From: Gammaproteobacteria bacterium
Lineage (GTDB): Bacteria > Pseudomonadota > Gammaproteobacteria > JAJFKO01
Direction of reading: 5' to 3'
Assembly (NCBI GenBank): GCA_028284465.1
Contig: JANQRR010000001.1
Span: 20,804 to 84,803 of the forward strand
Length of the DNA stretch: 64,000 nucleotides
Shown: positions 1-8,366 of the stretch, piece after piece
Layout of the letters: every line of letters starts with the position of its first letter
Numbering within the stretch: position 1 is the stretch's first letter
Translations under genes and position numbers: made by a program
The notes under the pieces: generated by a model
Seen by the model: only the letters and a program-made list of their open reading frames with translations
The model's database searches: none
What the model was told of the DNA's origin: nothing

Positions 1-447
1 TGTGTAACTACGGTTTAAATCATTCGATTTATGATAACTTGCATCTGTGTTTACAAGCGCTGATAACAGCATCTTTAGTGAGTTGTTAGTAATTAAGCGT
101 GATACAACTGTCACACCTACAATGGTATTATTAACATAGAGAGGATGTTTTTTTGCATATTTTGTTAATATCTCTCCCTTATCATAAGGATGAATATCTA
201 GCACATCTATAGTTTTCTGCTCATTCATGACATGATCACGTTGCCAAATTAGTTCCTTAGCACAAAGCTTCGCATCACACGGCATGTCTTCAAATTTAGT
301 TCCCAGCATACTATCTAACGAGTTAAAGCCAATAACCCTAGCAGCTTTTTCATTGCCACCAATAAAAAAGTGATTTTTATCTGTTATAAACACAAAATCT
401 GGAATTGACTCTAATATTGATTGAGTATAATCAATTTTTTTAGTCAT
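1..447 (-). CDS. PAS-domain sensor protein, N-terminal part (runs off left edge)
   Basis: An open frame of 149 codons begins with ATG at 447 and continues past the left edge, so only the N-terminus is visible. The segment IPDFVFITDKNHFFIGGN near residue 15 followed by GFNSLDSMLGTKFEDMP near residue 45 is the pattern of a PAS sensor domain, which binds a small ligand or cofactor and controls a linked output domain. The output domain lies outside the window; in Legionella relatives such PAS segments are often followed by a LuxR-type HTH or a signalling enzyme, but that cannot be seen here. No strong ribosome site precedes the ATG. The gene is separated from the next leftward gene by about 110 bp of AT-rich DNA. 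Confidence 0.7.
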   Translation of the reverse strand, partial: MTKKIDYTQSILESIPDFVFITDKNHFFIGGNEKAARVIGFNSLDSMLGTKFEDMPCDAKLCAKELIWQRDHVMNEQKTIDVLDIHPYDKGEILTKYAKKHPLYVNNTIVGVTVVSRLITNNSLKMLLSALVNTDASYHKSNDLNRSYT

Positions 448-561
448 TTTAGAACCAATTTATATTATTGTTCAACAGTTTAAATCATAGCATAAACCGA
501 AAAAATTACGTAGCTATAAGCTATAGTTAATTTATTATAATTTTTCAACAGAATGTCTGAG

Positions 562-1887
562 CTACGAAGTAGATGGAGCTGGTTTCTGTCCAGTATTTTC
601 TGTAAGTTTCTGCTTCGTGGACATCATTACGGGGCTTTCTTTTAATACTAAGTTCAATATTTTCGATAGAGGTTGTAAGAAAAGCTCATGCATTGTACTG
701 TCTCCAAATTTAATGTAGATAAATGAGTTTTCTTTACCATATCTTATTGTTAAATCATCATTAAATGTCGTTGCTAAGCTTAAATCACTAATAAAGTTTT
801 TGATTATCTCTATAGAATCCTCTGGCTGTAATGTAGTTAATTTTATCTCTTTAGAGTGTCGTTGAAATTCAAAGGCAATTTTTCCTTGAAATTTTTTGCG
901 TAAAAACTGCAGTTTTTTCTCATTAATAAACTGCATGGCAGTATAACTTTGAGAACGTGACATGAAACCATGTTGTCTCATCAAAGGTGACAAATGCTTA
1001 GGTACTTTTGTTGTTTTCACAAAAGAATCTTGTGTATTATCTTCCAAACCTTCTCTAGCTTTATCTTCCAAGGAGAAATATTCATGGTCGTATCTTTGTG
1101 AGCTATTATTGATAGAAGTTTCAGTGAGTAATGTTGGATCGGTAACAAGGTAATATTCTTCTTTATAAATAACATAGTTAAATTTATAATCGTCTATTCC
1201 TAATATATTATTATTCCTATGTTTCTCTTCATTTTCCGGTATTTTTTCAGGAAAACCAAACCGTGTTTGAGGACGCCTCAACCAATTGTTGGTTAATATG
1301 ATAGAGAATGTTGCCAAGAAAAAAATAGCACCGACGATTAATGAATTTAAGTAATCAGCAATTGTTTCACTCTCAAGCTCTGCATTTTCCTTATCGAATT
1401 GATGTGTTTCTGCAAGCGCTTTATCCCGCACGTATCGTCTCCATGATTTTATTCTAAAGCCAAATAAAAATGCCAAACTATAAACAAATAGTGCAAATAA
1501 AACACGTTCGAGTGTTATCCATCTTCTAAGGAAGTTGTTTAAAGAATATAATTTATTTTTAGCTTTATTTGGAATATATTTCGTTGGATAAGATAAAACA
1601 TTTTTTACACGTTCAGCGTGAGAAATTAATCCTTGTGGGCGCTTTTCAGTGAAAAAATGACGTTGATTATATTTAACAGTCGATTCGATAGGTTCATAAA
1701 TACCTGCACAACGTGCTCTTTTTCCTCGGATCATAAAATCTCTTGGTACATTACGATTAGAAAACCAACCAGCATAACGCCGTTTTCTAAGAGACAAAGT
1801 TGGGGTTTCGATTAATAGACTCGTTTCACTAACTTCTGTATCTTCGTCATCAGATTGATAAATTTCTTTCTGTTCTTGAGGTTTCAT
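562..1887 (-). CDS. Orphan two-TM membrane protein, effector-like
   Basis: 441 residues, no family recognised. Two hydrophobic segments, about residues 127-145 and 180-200, are separated by a charged linker and flanked by large soluble regions, so the protein is probably anchored by a helical hairpin. There is no signal peptide. The N-terminus has an acidic patch (SDDEDTE, residues 12-18) and a basic patch (LRKRR). The C-terminus ends in a Pro/Ser/Thr tail (KPAPSTS), similar in composition to the tails of two other unrelated proteins in this accessory region. The start is supported by a strong AGGAGG ribosome site about 8 bp upstream. A secreted type IV effector is possible by context, but nothing in the sequence proves this. 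Confidence 0.6.
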   Translation of the reverse strand: MKPQEQKEIYQSDDEDTEVSETSLLIETPTLSLRKRRYAGWFSNRNVPRDFMIRGKRARCAGIYEPIESTVKYNQRHFFTEKRPQGLISHAERVKNVLSYPTKYIPNKAKNKLYSLNNFLRRWITLERVLFALFVYSLAFLFGFRIKSWRRYVRDKALAETHQFDKENAELESETIADYLNSLIVGAIFFLATFSIILTNNWLRRPQTRFGFPEKIPENEEKHRNNNILGIDDYKFNYVIYKEEYYLVTDPTLLTETSINNSSQRYDHEYFSLEDKAREGLEDNTQDSFVKTTKVPKHLSPLMRQHGFMSRSQSYTAMQFINEKKLQFLRKKFQGKIAFEFQRHSKEIKLTTLQPEDSIEIIKNFISDLSLATTFNDDLTIRYGKENSFIYIKFGDSTMHELFLQPLSKILNLVLKESPVMMSTKQKLTENTGQKPAPSTS

Positions 1888-2465
1888 AAAATTACCTCCT
1901 TTACAATTAATGTTTCACTAACTATTTTTCTATTATTATTTCTTTCCAATTATTTGACTTATTTCATCCGATAATGGTACCGTTAACTTGTTTTCGAAAA
2001 TCAAGAAAATTCATTTCCCTTAAATTTGTAAAATAATATTATTTCAATCTTAAAAAGCGGATAACAAGTTTTTTCTTATTATGGATGTCAAGTTTTTGTA
2101 GCGCTTCGCATAAAATAAATTTTTCACTTGATCACGTGACCCATGCTCTTGAGGATTGATAACCTTTAAGCTTTGCATTATCTATCATAATAGCTTCCAT
2201 GGTAGTTTATTCATATTTGGTTTAGTCAGTATTATATCAAACTTAGTTCAATAAGTTGACGATGCTCATCTATTTTCGTGAATTTTTCATATAAGGTTTT
2301 TTGTTTATTAGCCCAAGCAATTTTCATAATTAAATCGCCTTTCCTCCTGGTTATGAATATCATTAATTCAATAGATATTTTAATTTTCAATCTTACTGCT
2401 AATATATACTTTTACTAGTCAATTGAAATCTGTATTAAATACGGATATATTCTTATTTTTCCATT
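1888..2465. other. AT-rich intergenic stretch with probable transposase debris
   Basis: No intact gene except a possible 31-codon frame (2232-2327, listed separately). On the minus strand, downstream of that frame, a short open stretch reads EAIMIDNAKLKGYQSS, which vaguely resembles the region around the second catalytic Asp of IS5-type transposases; stop codons interrupt it on both sides. This is a weak resemblance by eye. Confidence 0.25.
2232..2327 (-). CDS. Possible 31-aa small protein or remnant
   Basis: A 31-codon frame (MKIAWANKQK... ending in LIELSLI) starts with ATG at 2327 after a strong AGGAGGAAAGG ribosome site. The peptide is charged and not membrane-like. Either it is a true small gene or, more likely, the beginning of a decayed gene that kept its translation signal. 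No family recognised. Confidence 0.3.
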   Translation of the reverse strand: MKIAWANKQKTLYEKFTKIDEHRQLIELSLI

Positions 2466-2722
2466 AATTTGGCAGATACTGTCTGCCAAATTCAAAAATG
2501 CTCGTTAGGACATCTTCAAGATAAAAAGCATTATAATTCAGATAGCTACAATAGTTGCGACGGTGTCGCGACTATTGAATTATCATTATCATTTTATAAT
2601 GCTCGGCATTGATACTTTCGATAACGGCGTTATCGAAAGTTTAATTATATGATCAATATGGCACATATCATGCCAAAGCTAGTATTTAAGCACCATAGTC
2701 CAATAATAACATTTATTGGACT
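2466..2722. repeat. Array of five to six strong inverted repeats (hairpin cluster)
   Basis: Within 257 bp there are consecutive inverted repeats: 2466-2476/2482-2492 (11-bp perfect arms, 5-nt loop); 2549-2561/2565-2577 (13-bp arms with one mismatch, 3-nt loop) nested inside 2528-2536/2594-2602 (9-bp arms); 2614-2625/2629-2640 (12-bp perfect arms, loop GGC); 2659-2663/2671-2675 (5-bp arms); 2697-2706/2713-2722 (10-bp perfect arms). The arm sequences differ from one another, so this is not a simple repeat family. No open frame spans it. It could be a structured RNA, a single-strand origin or a recombination site cluster. Confidence 0.75.
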
Positions 2723-2770
2723 TATTAAGGATTAGTTAGACATGTGGCGAATTTACTTCCCACCAGATTG

Positions 2771-3016
2771 TTACTTTGGCCCTTTTCTGAGAGACAATAC
2801 ACGAACGCCTTCTAATTCAGGCTGATCATTGTTATTGTCTTCTTCTAATTCTTTTACGGTCTGACGTGCTTCTGTATCATCACGTAAATCATCACCATCT
2901 AAGTAAGTTGATATCGATGATTGGCTATCTCTTTTAGGCTTTAAATGTAAAGGATGCTGCTTAGTAGATTTAAAATCTGTATTCCTTTTGCCTGTTACAA
3001 ATTGTCTTTCATCCAT
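2771..3016 (-). CDS. Small charged hypothetical protein
   Basis: 81 residues, very hydrophilic, with a basic N-terminal half (many Lys/Arg, KPKRDS) and an acidic middle (LDGDDLRDDTE and KELEEDNNND). No membrane segment and no family recognised; it is probably intrinsically disordered. Its C-terminus reads LSLRKGPK, echoing LSLRKRR in the orphan protein encoded at 562-1887. The ribosome site is weak. It lies immediately beside the hairpin array and may be the tail of a decayed larger effector-like gene. Confidence 0.4.
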   Translation of the reverse strand: MDERQFVTGKRNTDFKSTKQHPLHLKPKRDSQSSISTYLDGDDLRDDTEARQTVKELEEDNNNDQPELEGVRVLSLRKGPK

Positions 3017-3238
3017 TTCTTGATGTTGTCTTAATAATTTCTCAGTTTCGTTATTTTCTGTGTTTGAATCATAATAACATTTTCAATAATGTAATTAATT
3101 GTTTTTGAAACGAGAACGAAAGCCAGGGAATTTATACTCTCCATACTTGAGTAGATGTTTTGTAAACTAAGTAAAGTAAGTGCGATATTAATTTTAAATA
3201 TTTGTGTCAACACGCCAATGCCCAACGATAATATTCAG

Positions 3239-3362
3239 TAATGGTTAACCTGGGTTATCTAAGGAATTGCAATAAAAGTTGAAATTTAAATTTTTTTAGT
3301 CGCTTTATCGCCTTCTTTTTTGTTTAGCTCTATATAAAGAATTATTATGTGCTTGCATCCTA
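3239..3362 (-). pseudogene. Degenerate 3' end of a second higA
   Basis: This stretch matches the 3' end and downstream flank of the intact higA gene at 5434-5556, including an identical 18-nt run (3321-3338 and 5511-5528). Read on the minus strand it gives MQAHNNSLYRAKQKRRR and then stops, against MQAHYDLYRAKQKNKA in the intact antitoxin. It is therefore a decayed partial copy of the toxin-antitoxin locus, left by duplication or by loss of a second related module. Confidence 0.75.
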
Positions 3363-3387
3363 ATTCAAAATATTATGTAATTATCTT

Positions 3388-4641
3388 TTAGGAAGATGAA
3401 CTTGGGCTAGGCCCTTTATTTTTTTGTTGGCTATAATCGACTTGCTGATATGTAAAATCGTGAAACTCGTTAGGGTCATTTTCATGTTTAAGGATTTCTT
3501 TCTTATGCGCTTTTACTTGTCTAATAAGATCCAAATTTGTTGCAACACTTTTCATAAATGGTTTGTGTTTTCCTTTCCAGCAATCATTATTTTTTGATGC
3601 ATATGGTGTTTCTTTTTCAGAGTGGAAACGCCACGGTTTTCGCTGTTGTTGTTCTTCTTTAGTCCGTTTATATAATTGTACAAAAAGTAGTGGCTCCAAG
3701 GTCTTTTGCCACTTCACTACAAACACAGCAGTTGTTCCGTAGTAAGAAGTATTAGGGTCTAAGTCATTAGTGGGAATTAAATTTAGATATGATCTATCAA
3801 GTTTATAGAAAAGTTCTTCTTTAAGATATCTAGCATCGTCTTTGCGTTTTTGAATTTCTTCTTGAAGAGATTCAACTGTTTGAAAAAAAGTTTTGAGATC
3901 ATGAAAGTTACTTTTATGGAATTCTTCATCGTAAACAGGCAATGGCTCATAATCGTCATTGTTTACGGCGTAATGCTTTTGTTGAATTGTAAAAGCTTGA
4001 GCCCACATCGCCATACCAGGTGCAGAAAGAAGTACACCAGAGGTGCCCTTTATGTCAGTTATTTCATATACTCCTTGTTTAATCTGATTAAGCATTGCAC
4101 CATACTCACCATTATCAATGGCAAGCTTTAAACCTATTTCACTTTTTGTGTATGTTCTTATCGAATCATATGCAGATCGTATTCCAGCAATGGATTTTTT
4201 AATGGCAATATCTTCAACAACACCTCTAATTTTTTCTACAAGTAAAAGAATTTGCTCTATTATATAATCAATCTGTGTAGCTATATGCTTGATCGTTCTA
4301 GAAATTTCTTTTAATGTGCCATCAATACTTTTTAAAGAATCGGCAATGCTGATAGCAGGGTCTCGTAATTTACGTAACTCATAACCCACTTTAAACAAAC
4401 CTGCTGCTATGGCTATAGCGCCTAAAAATGAGTATAATTGTTCGTCGTAATTACCGGGTGGAGGAACTGTTAAAGTTCGATCATCACCTGGAAATAGAAT
4501 CTTTAAAAGCATCTTTTCAGTAGTAGTAATTGGATCGGTGAAAGATAGTTTACTAGCTTGATCTTTTTGTGTATCTGAAGGTAAATGTTTTCTTTTTTGT
4601 TTTTTATTCCTTTGCTTTGTTCCATGTGGGGCACTAAACAT
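3388..4641 (-). CDS. Orphan coiled-coil/TM protein, effector-like
   Basis: 417 residues, no family recognised. The N-terminus holds a strongly basic stretch (KQRNKKQKRKH, residues 9-19) that could act as a nuclear localisation signal in a eukaryotic host. A hydrophobic segment lies at about 70-88, followed by a long amphipathic helical region (about 95-165: repeated I/L heptads such as DGTLKEISRTIKHIATQIDY) that resembles the helical bundles of membrane-active proteins. The C-terminus ends GPSPSSSS. No signal peptide is visible; an AAGGATG ribosome site precedes the ATG. A role as secreted effector or pore-type toxin is inference from features and context only. Confidence 0.6.
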   Translation of the reverse strand: MFSAPHGTKQRNKKQKRKHLPSDTQKDQASKLSFTDPITTTEKMLLKILFPGDDRTLTVPPPGNYDEQLYSFLGAIAIAAGLFKVGYELRKLRDPAISIADSLKSIDGTLKEISRTIKHIATQIDYIIEQILLLVEKIRGVVEDIAIKKSIAGIRSAYDSIRTYTKSEIGLKLAIDNGEYGAMLNQIKQGVYEITDIKGTSGVLLSAPGMAMWAQAFTIQQKHYAVNNDDYEPLPVYDEEFHKSNFHDLKTFFQTVESLQEEIQKRKDDARYLKEELFYKLDRSYLNLIPTNDLDPNTSYYGTTAVFVVKWQKTLEPLLFVQLYKRTKEEQQQRKPWRFHSEKETPYASKNNDCWKGKHKPFMKSVATNLDLIRQVKAHKKEILKHENDPNEFHDFTYQQVDYSQQKNKGPSPSSSS

Positions 4642-5449
4642 AAATTGTCATCCTTCTTGATAACGGTTAAATTTTAAAAACAGTTTGAACACTGTTTACG
4701 TTTTCGATTTATAAACTCAATACTTAATATGCTTTTTCTTAAGACGTAAATGATATAAAATTTTTTATTTTTTGTCAACCTTTTGGTTGGGTTGTATTTA
4801 CCCAAAATCTAACTGCTTTTCTAAATCTAAGAATCTACTTACTAATTTACATAGATTTTAACAAATTTGATAAATCGTTATTAACTTGGTTATGTTAATA
4901 CAATAGAAAAAAGAATATTCAAGCCACATTCGATTAATTCTGTACTAGAAAATAAATACTATATCGATAGTAGTCGATATAATATTTGAAGGAGTAACAT
5001 GTAAGACGGAACTAGCGAGAGCATTAACGACGTCTGTGTTCTGCAATAAATTATCTCGACAAAGTGTTTCTATTCCTCAAAAGCTATTAAATGCTTTTAA
5101 GCAAAAGATTTCTGCCTGAATTATTAAGCTGCTATATAAGATATGTTATGCTTTCTGAGCAACACAGTAATTAAAACAGTAACATATTAATATTTAAAGA
5201 TCGGCTTCAATATCAACTAGTCATCATTGCAATAAAAATTTGATAGTCAATAGTTTCATCGCTGGCAGCTAATATATTGACATAGAGAAATTTGCCACTT
5301 CGCAGTATAGTGTCAATTACTATATATTTATCAACTTAAAAAATAGTAAGAGATGATATTATTGTAATGCAAAAAAAGTTTGGTACTTTATTTTTTATTA
5401 ATACTCTAATACTCAGTTATGACATTCAACAATGGTCAACATGAGTTAT
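4642..5449. other. 808-bp AT-rich intergenic region, no gene recognised
   Basis: No convincing gene. It contains an inverted repeat ATATCGA-N6-TCGATAT (4961-4980), then a good GAAGGAG ribosome site followed by ATG directly joined to TAA (4999-5004), a start-stop pair. After it a frame of about 38 codons without its own start (KTELARALTTSVFCNKLSRQ...) ends at about 5119. This may be the debris of a gene whose first codon was followed by a mutation to stop. Confidence 0.4.
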
Positions 5450-5755
5450 TTAAAGGCTTGCAACGAGTTGAAATTTAAACTTTTTAAGCCGTTTTATCGC
5501 CTTATTTTTTTGTTTAGCTCTATATAAATCATAATGGGCTTGCATCGTTATCCAGCTTTCAGGGCTTCGTCCAATAACTTTGGATAACCGTAAAGCCATC
5601 TCTGGAGATATACCGCTATCACCTCGAATGAGTCGGTTGAATGTCGAGCGTGCAACATCTAGTTTATCCGCTATCTCATTCTGCGATACATTAAACGGTA
5701 CTAAATACGTGTCCCTGATAAATTCTCCTGGGTGCGGTGGGTTATACATATTCAT
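5450..5755 (-). CDS. higA: HigA-type antitoxin (XRE HTH)
   Basis: 101 residues. The N-terminus has the HigA signature PPHPGEFIRDTYL followed by a helix-turn-helix (NEIADKLDVARSTFNRLIRG, residues 26-45) and SPEMALRLSKVIGRSPESWITMQAHYDL, all typical of HigA/VapI plasmid-maintenance antitoxins of about 100 residues. It neutralises the HigB RNase encoded just upstream and represses the shared promoter. Its ATG overlaps the stop of higB (TAATG), giving the toxin-first order usual for hig loci. The tail beyond the HTH is Lys-rich (KQKNKAIKRLKKFKF). A decayed copy of its 3' end lies at 3239-3362. Confidence 0.9.
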   Translation of the reverse strand: MNMYNPPHPGEFIRDTYLVPFNVSQNEIADKLDVARSTFNRLIRGDSGISPEMALRLSKVIGRSPESWITMQAHYDLYRAKQKNKAIKRLKKFKFQLVASL

Positions 5756-6033
5756 TAGTGATAATCCTCATAATTTAAAATATAAACATCGCCATTAATA
5801 AACTCGAATGTTAAGCGCCAATTTGCGTTTACCCAAATAGACCACCGATTTTGCTCCTTTCCTTTTAGCGGATGCAGTCTATAGCCTGGGATATTCATAT
5901 CTTCTATTGTCGTCGCCGTATCCAAAGCCGATAGTTGCATTCGCAGCCGCTTTTTGTGCTTAGCTTGTATGCCGCTTAACTTTCCTTTTTTATAGAAAAG
6001 TTCAAGTCCTTTATGTTTGAAGCTTTGAATCAT
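5755..6033 (-). CDS. higB: HigB-type mRNA interferase toxin
   Basis: 92 residues, the usual length for the HigB/RelE-like killer protein family. The sequence begins MIQSFKHKGLELFYKKG and contains IPGYRLHPLKGKEQNRWSIW and VNANWRLTFEF..DVYILNYEDYH, the conserved core and end of HigB. The family cleaves mRNA on the ribosome. It is translationally coupled to higA. No operator was defined, but the promoter should lie between 6034 and about 6100. The pair most likely stabilises the plasmid by post-segregational killing. Confidence 0.9.
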   Translation of the reverse strand: MIQSFKHKGLELFYKKGKLSGIQAKHKKRLRMQLSALDTATTIEDMNIPGYRLHPLKGKEQNRWSIWVNANWRLTFEFINGDVYILNYEDYH

Positions 6034-6120
6034 GCATTGATTATAGCATATCGCGCAACACGAAACAACCTAGTATTAGAATATTTCTTAGAATGAACCT
6101 GATACCTTAAATAAAAAAAT

Positions 6121-6148
6121 GCCTGAGTAGTGATGTATCTACTCAGGC
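6121..6148 (-). terminator. Rho-independent terminator (leftward)
   Basis: Perfect 10-bp arms GCCTGAGTAG/CTACTCAGGC with an 8-nt loop. On the minus strand the stem is followed by ATTTTTTTATTT, so it would stop transcripts entering from the right before the hig promoter. Confidence 0.7.
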
Positions 6149-6292
6149 TGTTGGAAGTAGAGGAGATGGCTTATTCAAGCCATACTCAATTAGAGTATCA
6201 TACTTTGCTAACAAGGGAAAGTTTGCTCCACTTTCTATATGACTTTATAAAGTGAAACTTGGCACTACTTTGACATTCACGATAGTTAAGGC

Positions 6293-6424
6293 TCAAAACT
6301 CTTCCTGACTCGTCTGGGTTTTTTGACGAATTAATCTGACGTTAATCTTTTTAGGCGGATGAACCCGTTTAAAATGACGAAGTTGTTTAGCCGTTAATAA
6401 CGGTGCATCCGGTTGTCGTCCCAT
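6293..6424 (-). pseudogene. Short BrnA-like antitoxin fragment
   Basis: A 43-codon frame starting MGRQPDAPLLTAKQLRHFKRVHPPKK. The LTxxQLxxFKxVHPP pattern resembles the N-terminal half of BrnA/DUF4415-type antitoxins, which normally continue with an RLD ribbon-helix-helix segment that is missing here. No intact BrnT toxin is visible beside it. It is most likely a truncated remnant; the family match is by eye and weak. Confidence 0.3.
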
Positions 6425-6547
6425 TCAATTTGTTGTATATCCATTTATTCATTATCTGAAATTTAATACTTATTTTTCAAAGTAGCAATTGATCTCCCGA
6501 TCCCATGAAGTGACACCTTATAATATAGCTTTAACACAACCTGAAGA

Positions 6548-6856
6548 TCATGTTGCTCGTTTTAGCTTAAATTCAAAATCATACCCAATAGCATTAGCGT
6601 ATCTGACAAGCGTTCTTAATGATGGAGAATGCTTACCTTTGCCACCGCCAGCTTCAAGCCTTGCAATAACAGATTTTTTTGTATGAAGTTTATTAGCAAG
6701 TTCTTCTTGAGTAAATTGTGCTTTTTCACGCGATTTTTTCATTTGTTCAGCTAACTTAAGCTGTAATGAAAAGGCATTATATTCAGCTCGTGCTTCATCA
6801 TCTTTAAGTACCGATTGTTTTAATTTATCATGCCATTTTACTGAGCGCTTAACCAT
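6548..6856 (-). CDS. XRE-family antitoxin of a RelE/HigB-like pair
   Basis: 102 residues. An N-terminal extension is followed by a Cro/CI-type helix-turn-helix (FTQEELANKLHTKKSVIARLEAG, residues 48-70) and SLRTLVRYANAIGYDFEFKLK, the usual ending of HigA2-like antitoxins paired with Gp49-like toxins. It should bind and silence the toxin encoded immediately upstream and autoregulate the pair. The two genes overlap by 8 bp in the toxin-first order. Confidence 0.88.
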   Translation of the reverse strand: MVKRSVKWHDKLKQSVLKDDEARAEYNAFSLQLKLAEQMKKSREKAQFTQEELANKLHTKKSVIARLEAGGGKGKHSPSLRTLVRYANAIGYDFEFKLKRAT

Positions 6857-7178
6857 CTTTAGTGACCTCTTTTAATCTTTTACGTGCTATAACCAGTTCT
6901 TTCTCAGGTGTTGCTTGAGTCTTTTTAATGTAAGAATGCAGTATAACAATTTCACGTTTAACACAGACACAATAAAAAACTCTTGCAATACCCTCTTCTG
7001 CTTTTACACGCAGTTCAAACAACTTATCACCCATCGCACGAGTATGAGGCATCCCCAAATCAGGCCCAATCTGCATCATTCGATCAGTCAGAGCCACAAA
7101 CCGTGCCTTCATTTTTTTAGGCATACCAGAAATATTTTTAAATACCCTGTTATTAAAATAAGTGATGTTCCATGTCAT
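6849..7178 (-). CDS. RelE/HigB-like toxin (phage Gp49-like family)
   Basis: 109 residues. The core MPKKMKARFVALTDRM..GPDLGMPHTRAMGDKLFELRVKAEEGIARVFYCVCVKREIVILHSYIKKTQATPEKELVIARKRL is the typical Gp49-like (HigB2) toxin pattern, including LxELR, RVFY and HxFxKKTQxTP. Such proteins are ribosome-dependent mRNA interferases. It overlaps the antitoxin start by 8 bp. This is the second stabilisation module near oriT, within the stretch that would enter a recipient first. Confidence 0.9.
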   Translation of the reverse strand: MTWNITYFNNRVFKNISGMPKKMKARFVALTDRMMQIGPDLGMPHTRAMGDKLFELRVKAEEGIARVFYCVCVKREIVILHSYIKKTQATPEKELVIARKRLKEVTKDG

Positions 7179-7264
7179 ATTGTAATGTTAGCATATATGC
7201 TAACTATATTCAAGTAGATGCACACAAATATGGGGGAAAGGGTGCCAAAAAAATGCGGCCTTCC

Positions 7265-7629
7265 CTATTCTAATTCTATTGAACCTTCAAATGTCCACGG
7301 AGGTATGGTAATCGTCAATAGCTGCGCTGGGGTATTTCCAGCATTGGTTGTGTTATGAGAGATGTTTGGCGGTATATCTTTTTGTATCGCCTTTCTTTAG
7401 GGTAACGGTTTCGTCGCCTAGCGTTAATAAGATGTCGCCCTCTAGTATGTTAATAAATTTCTTCAGCATGAGGATGATAATGATTTGATGTTGTTGCGTC
7501 TACTGGCAGGATTGAATGCGCCACACTACATGACCGAAGCAGACTATTATTAGCATTAAGCAATTCATAGACTTGTTCATTTTGTTTGCCAATAAATGGT
7601 TTTATACGAAACCTATTCGCAATAAACAT
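7265..7629 (-). pseudogene. Frameshifted cupin-domain protein
   Basis: From ATG at 7629 the frame reads MFIANRFRIKPFIGKQNEQV...SNHYHPHAEEIY and then hits a stop. The continuation ILEGDILLTLGDETVTLKKGD lies in another frame, and the end PPNISHNTTNAGNTPAQLL...IPPWTFEGSIELE in a third. Together they restore a small cupin with the metal-binding HxHxxxxE motif and a conserved G(D) turn, about 120 residues. At least two frameshifts and one stop make it non-functional. Confidence 0.75.
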
Positions 7630-8057
7630 GAGGCATACTTCTTTGCTAAGAAATCTGTTTTTATCGTTTTAGATGCATAATATTCAAAGATAACTCTGGG
7701 GTCATAGTCTGCGCAGAGCGATGTAGATGGGGTGCTATGACAATTATCTTTATATTATCCGTAAATATGAACTGTATATATTTTGTTATATCATTTCAAG
7801 ATTTTTCTATATTTTTCTATTGTTATTAATTTGAATTTACTTGTTTATCTTGTTTAATATCTGGTGATAAGAATGCCATATTAATTTTCCTAATCTTGAT
7901 CACATCATTATTTAACTCTAAATGCGATCAAAATATTTAGTAAATAGATACTCTTCTTTTTTCGTTAAGAAGCGCAAAAATGCGTAAAAATTAAACAAAT
8001 ATTAACCTTTAAAAATTAAGATTTTAAGGAACTATCTCCAACTAATCCACTATCGTC

Positions 8058-8092
8058 AGCCATCCCACCACACCTGTCGCAACAGGGTTGCG
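8058..8092 (-). other. oriT: Probable F-type oriT nic region
   Basis: On the minus strand, a hairpin CGCAAC-CCT-GTTGCG (8078-8092) is followed by ACAGGTGT and GGTGGGATGG. Aligned with the F plasmid nic region as recalled, TTGCG-N3-GGTGTGGTG is shared with the same spacing, and F also has an inverted repeat just 5' of nic. By analogy the nick falls between the T at 8070 and the G at 8069 of the minus strand. The relaxase TraI of this element is F-like, and a ribbon-helix-helix gene follows at 8367, as expected of a relaxosome region. Confidence 0.65.
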
Positions 8093-8171
8093 TAGTAGTA
8101 AAATTTATGTTTTTCAGAGAGTTACATTAAAAAACGATGATTTTATAAATTTGCGATCTTAGCCCATTATT

Positions 8172-8341
8172 TGCATCAAAGCTACATCAATATGATGGCA
8201 TCATGCATCATACTATTTTTTTAAAAATTTTAGCAATATTGAAATTAAATCGCCCTATTTTAAATAATTTATGCATCATTTATACATCAATGCGCATCAC
8301 AAAAATGTTAAATTTTTCGTATAACATGATATAATGCATCA
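8172..8341. promoter_or_regulatory. Eight CATCA-type repeats upstream of the RHH gene
   Basis: Copies of NNCATCA (TGCATCA or TACATCA in six of eight) occur at 8172, 8183, 8197, 8204, 8272, 8283, 8293 and 8335 (first bases). Two pairs, 8172/8183 and 8272/8283, have the same 11-bp spacing, one helical turn. The last copy overlaps a TATAAT -10 box at 8330-8335. Ribbon-helix-helix proteins bind such short repeats cooperatively, so these are probably operators and/or relaxosome sites of the downstream gene product. Confidence 0.65.
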
Positions 8342-8366
8342 ATTTCGATGCAATGAGGAAAGGCTA

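Noticed and set aside
3031..3225. 64-codon minus-strand frame
   Set aside because: It opens with TTG, has no ribosome site and no recognisable composition; probably chance.
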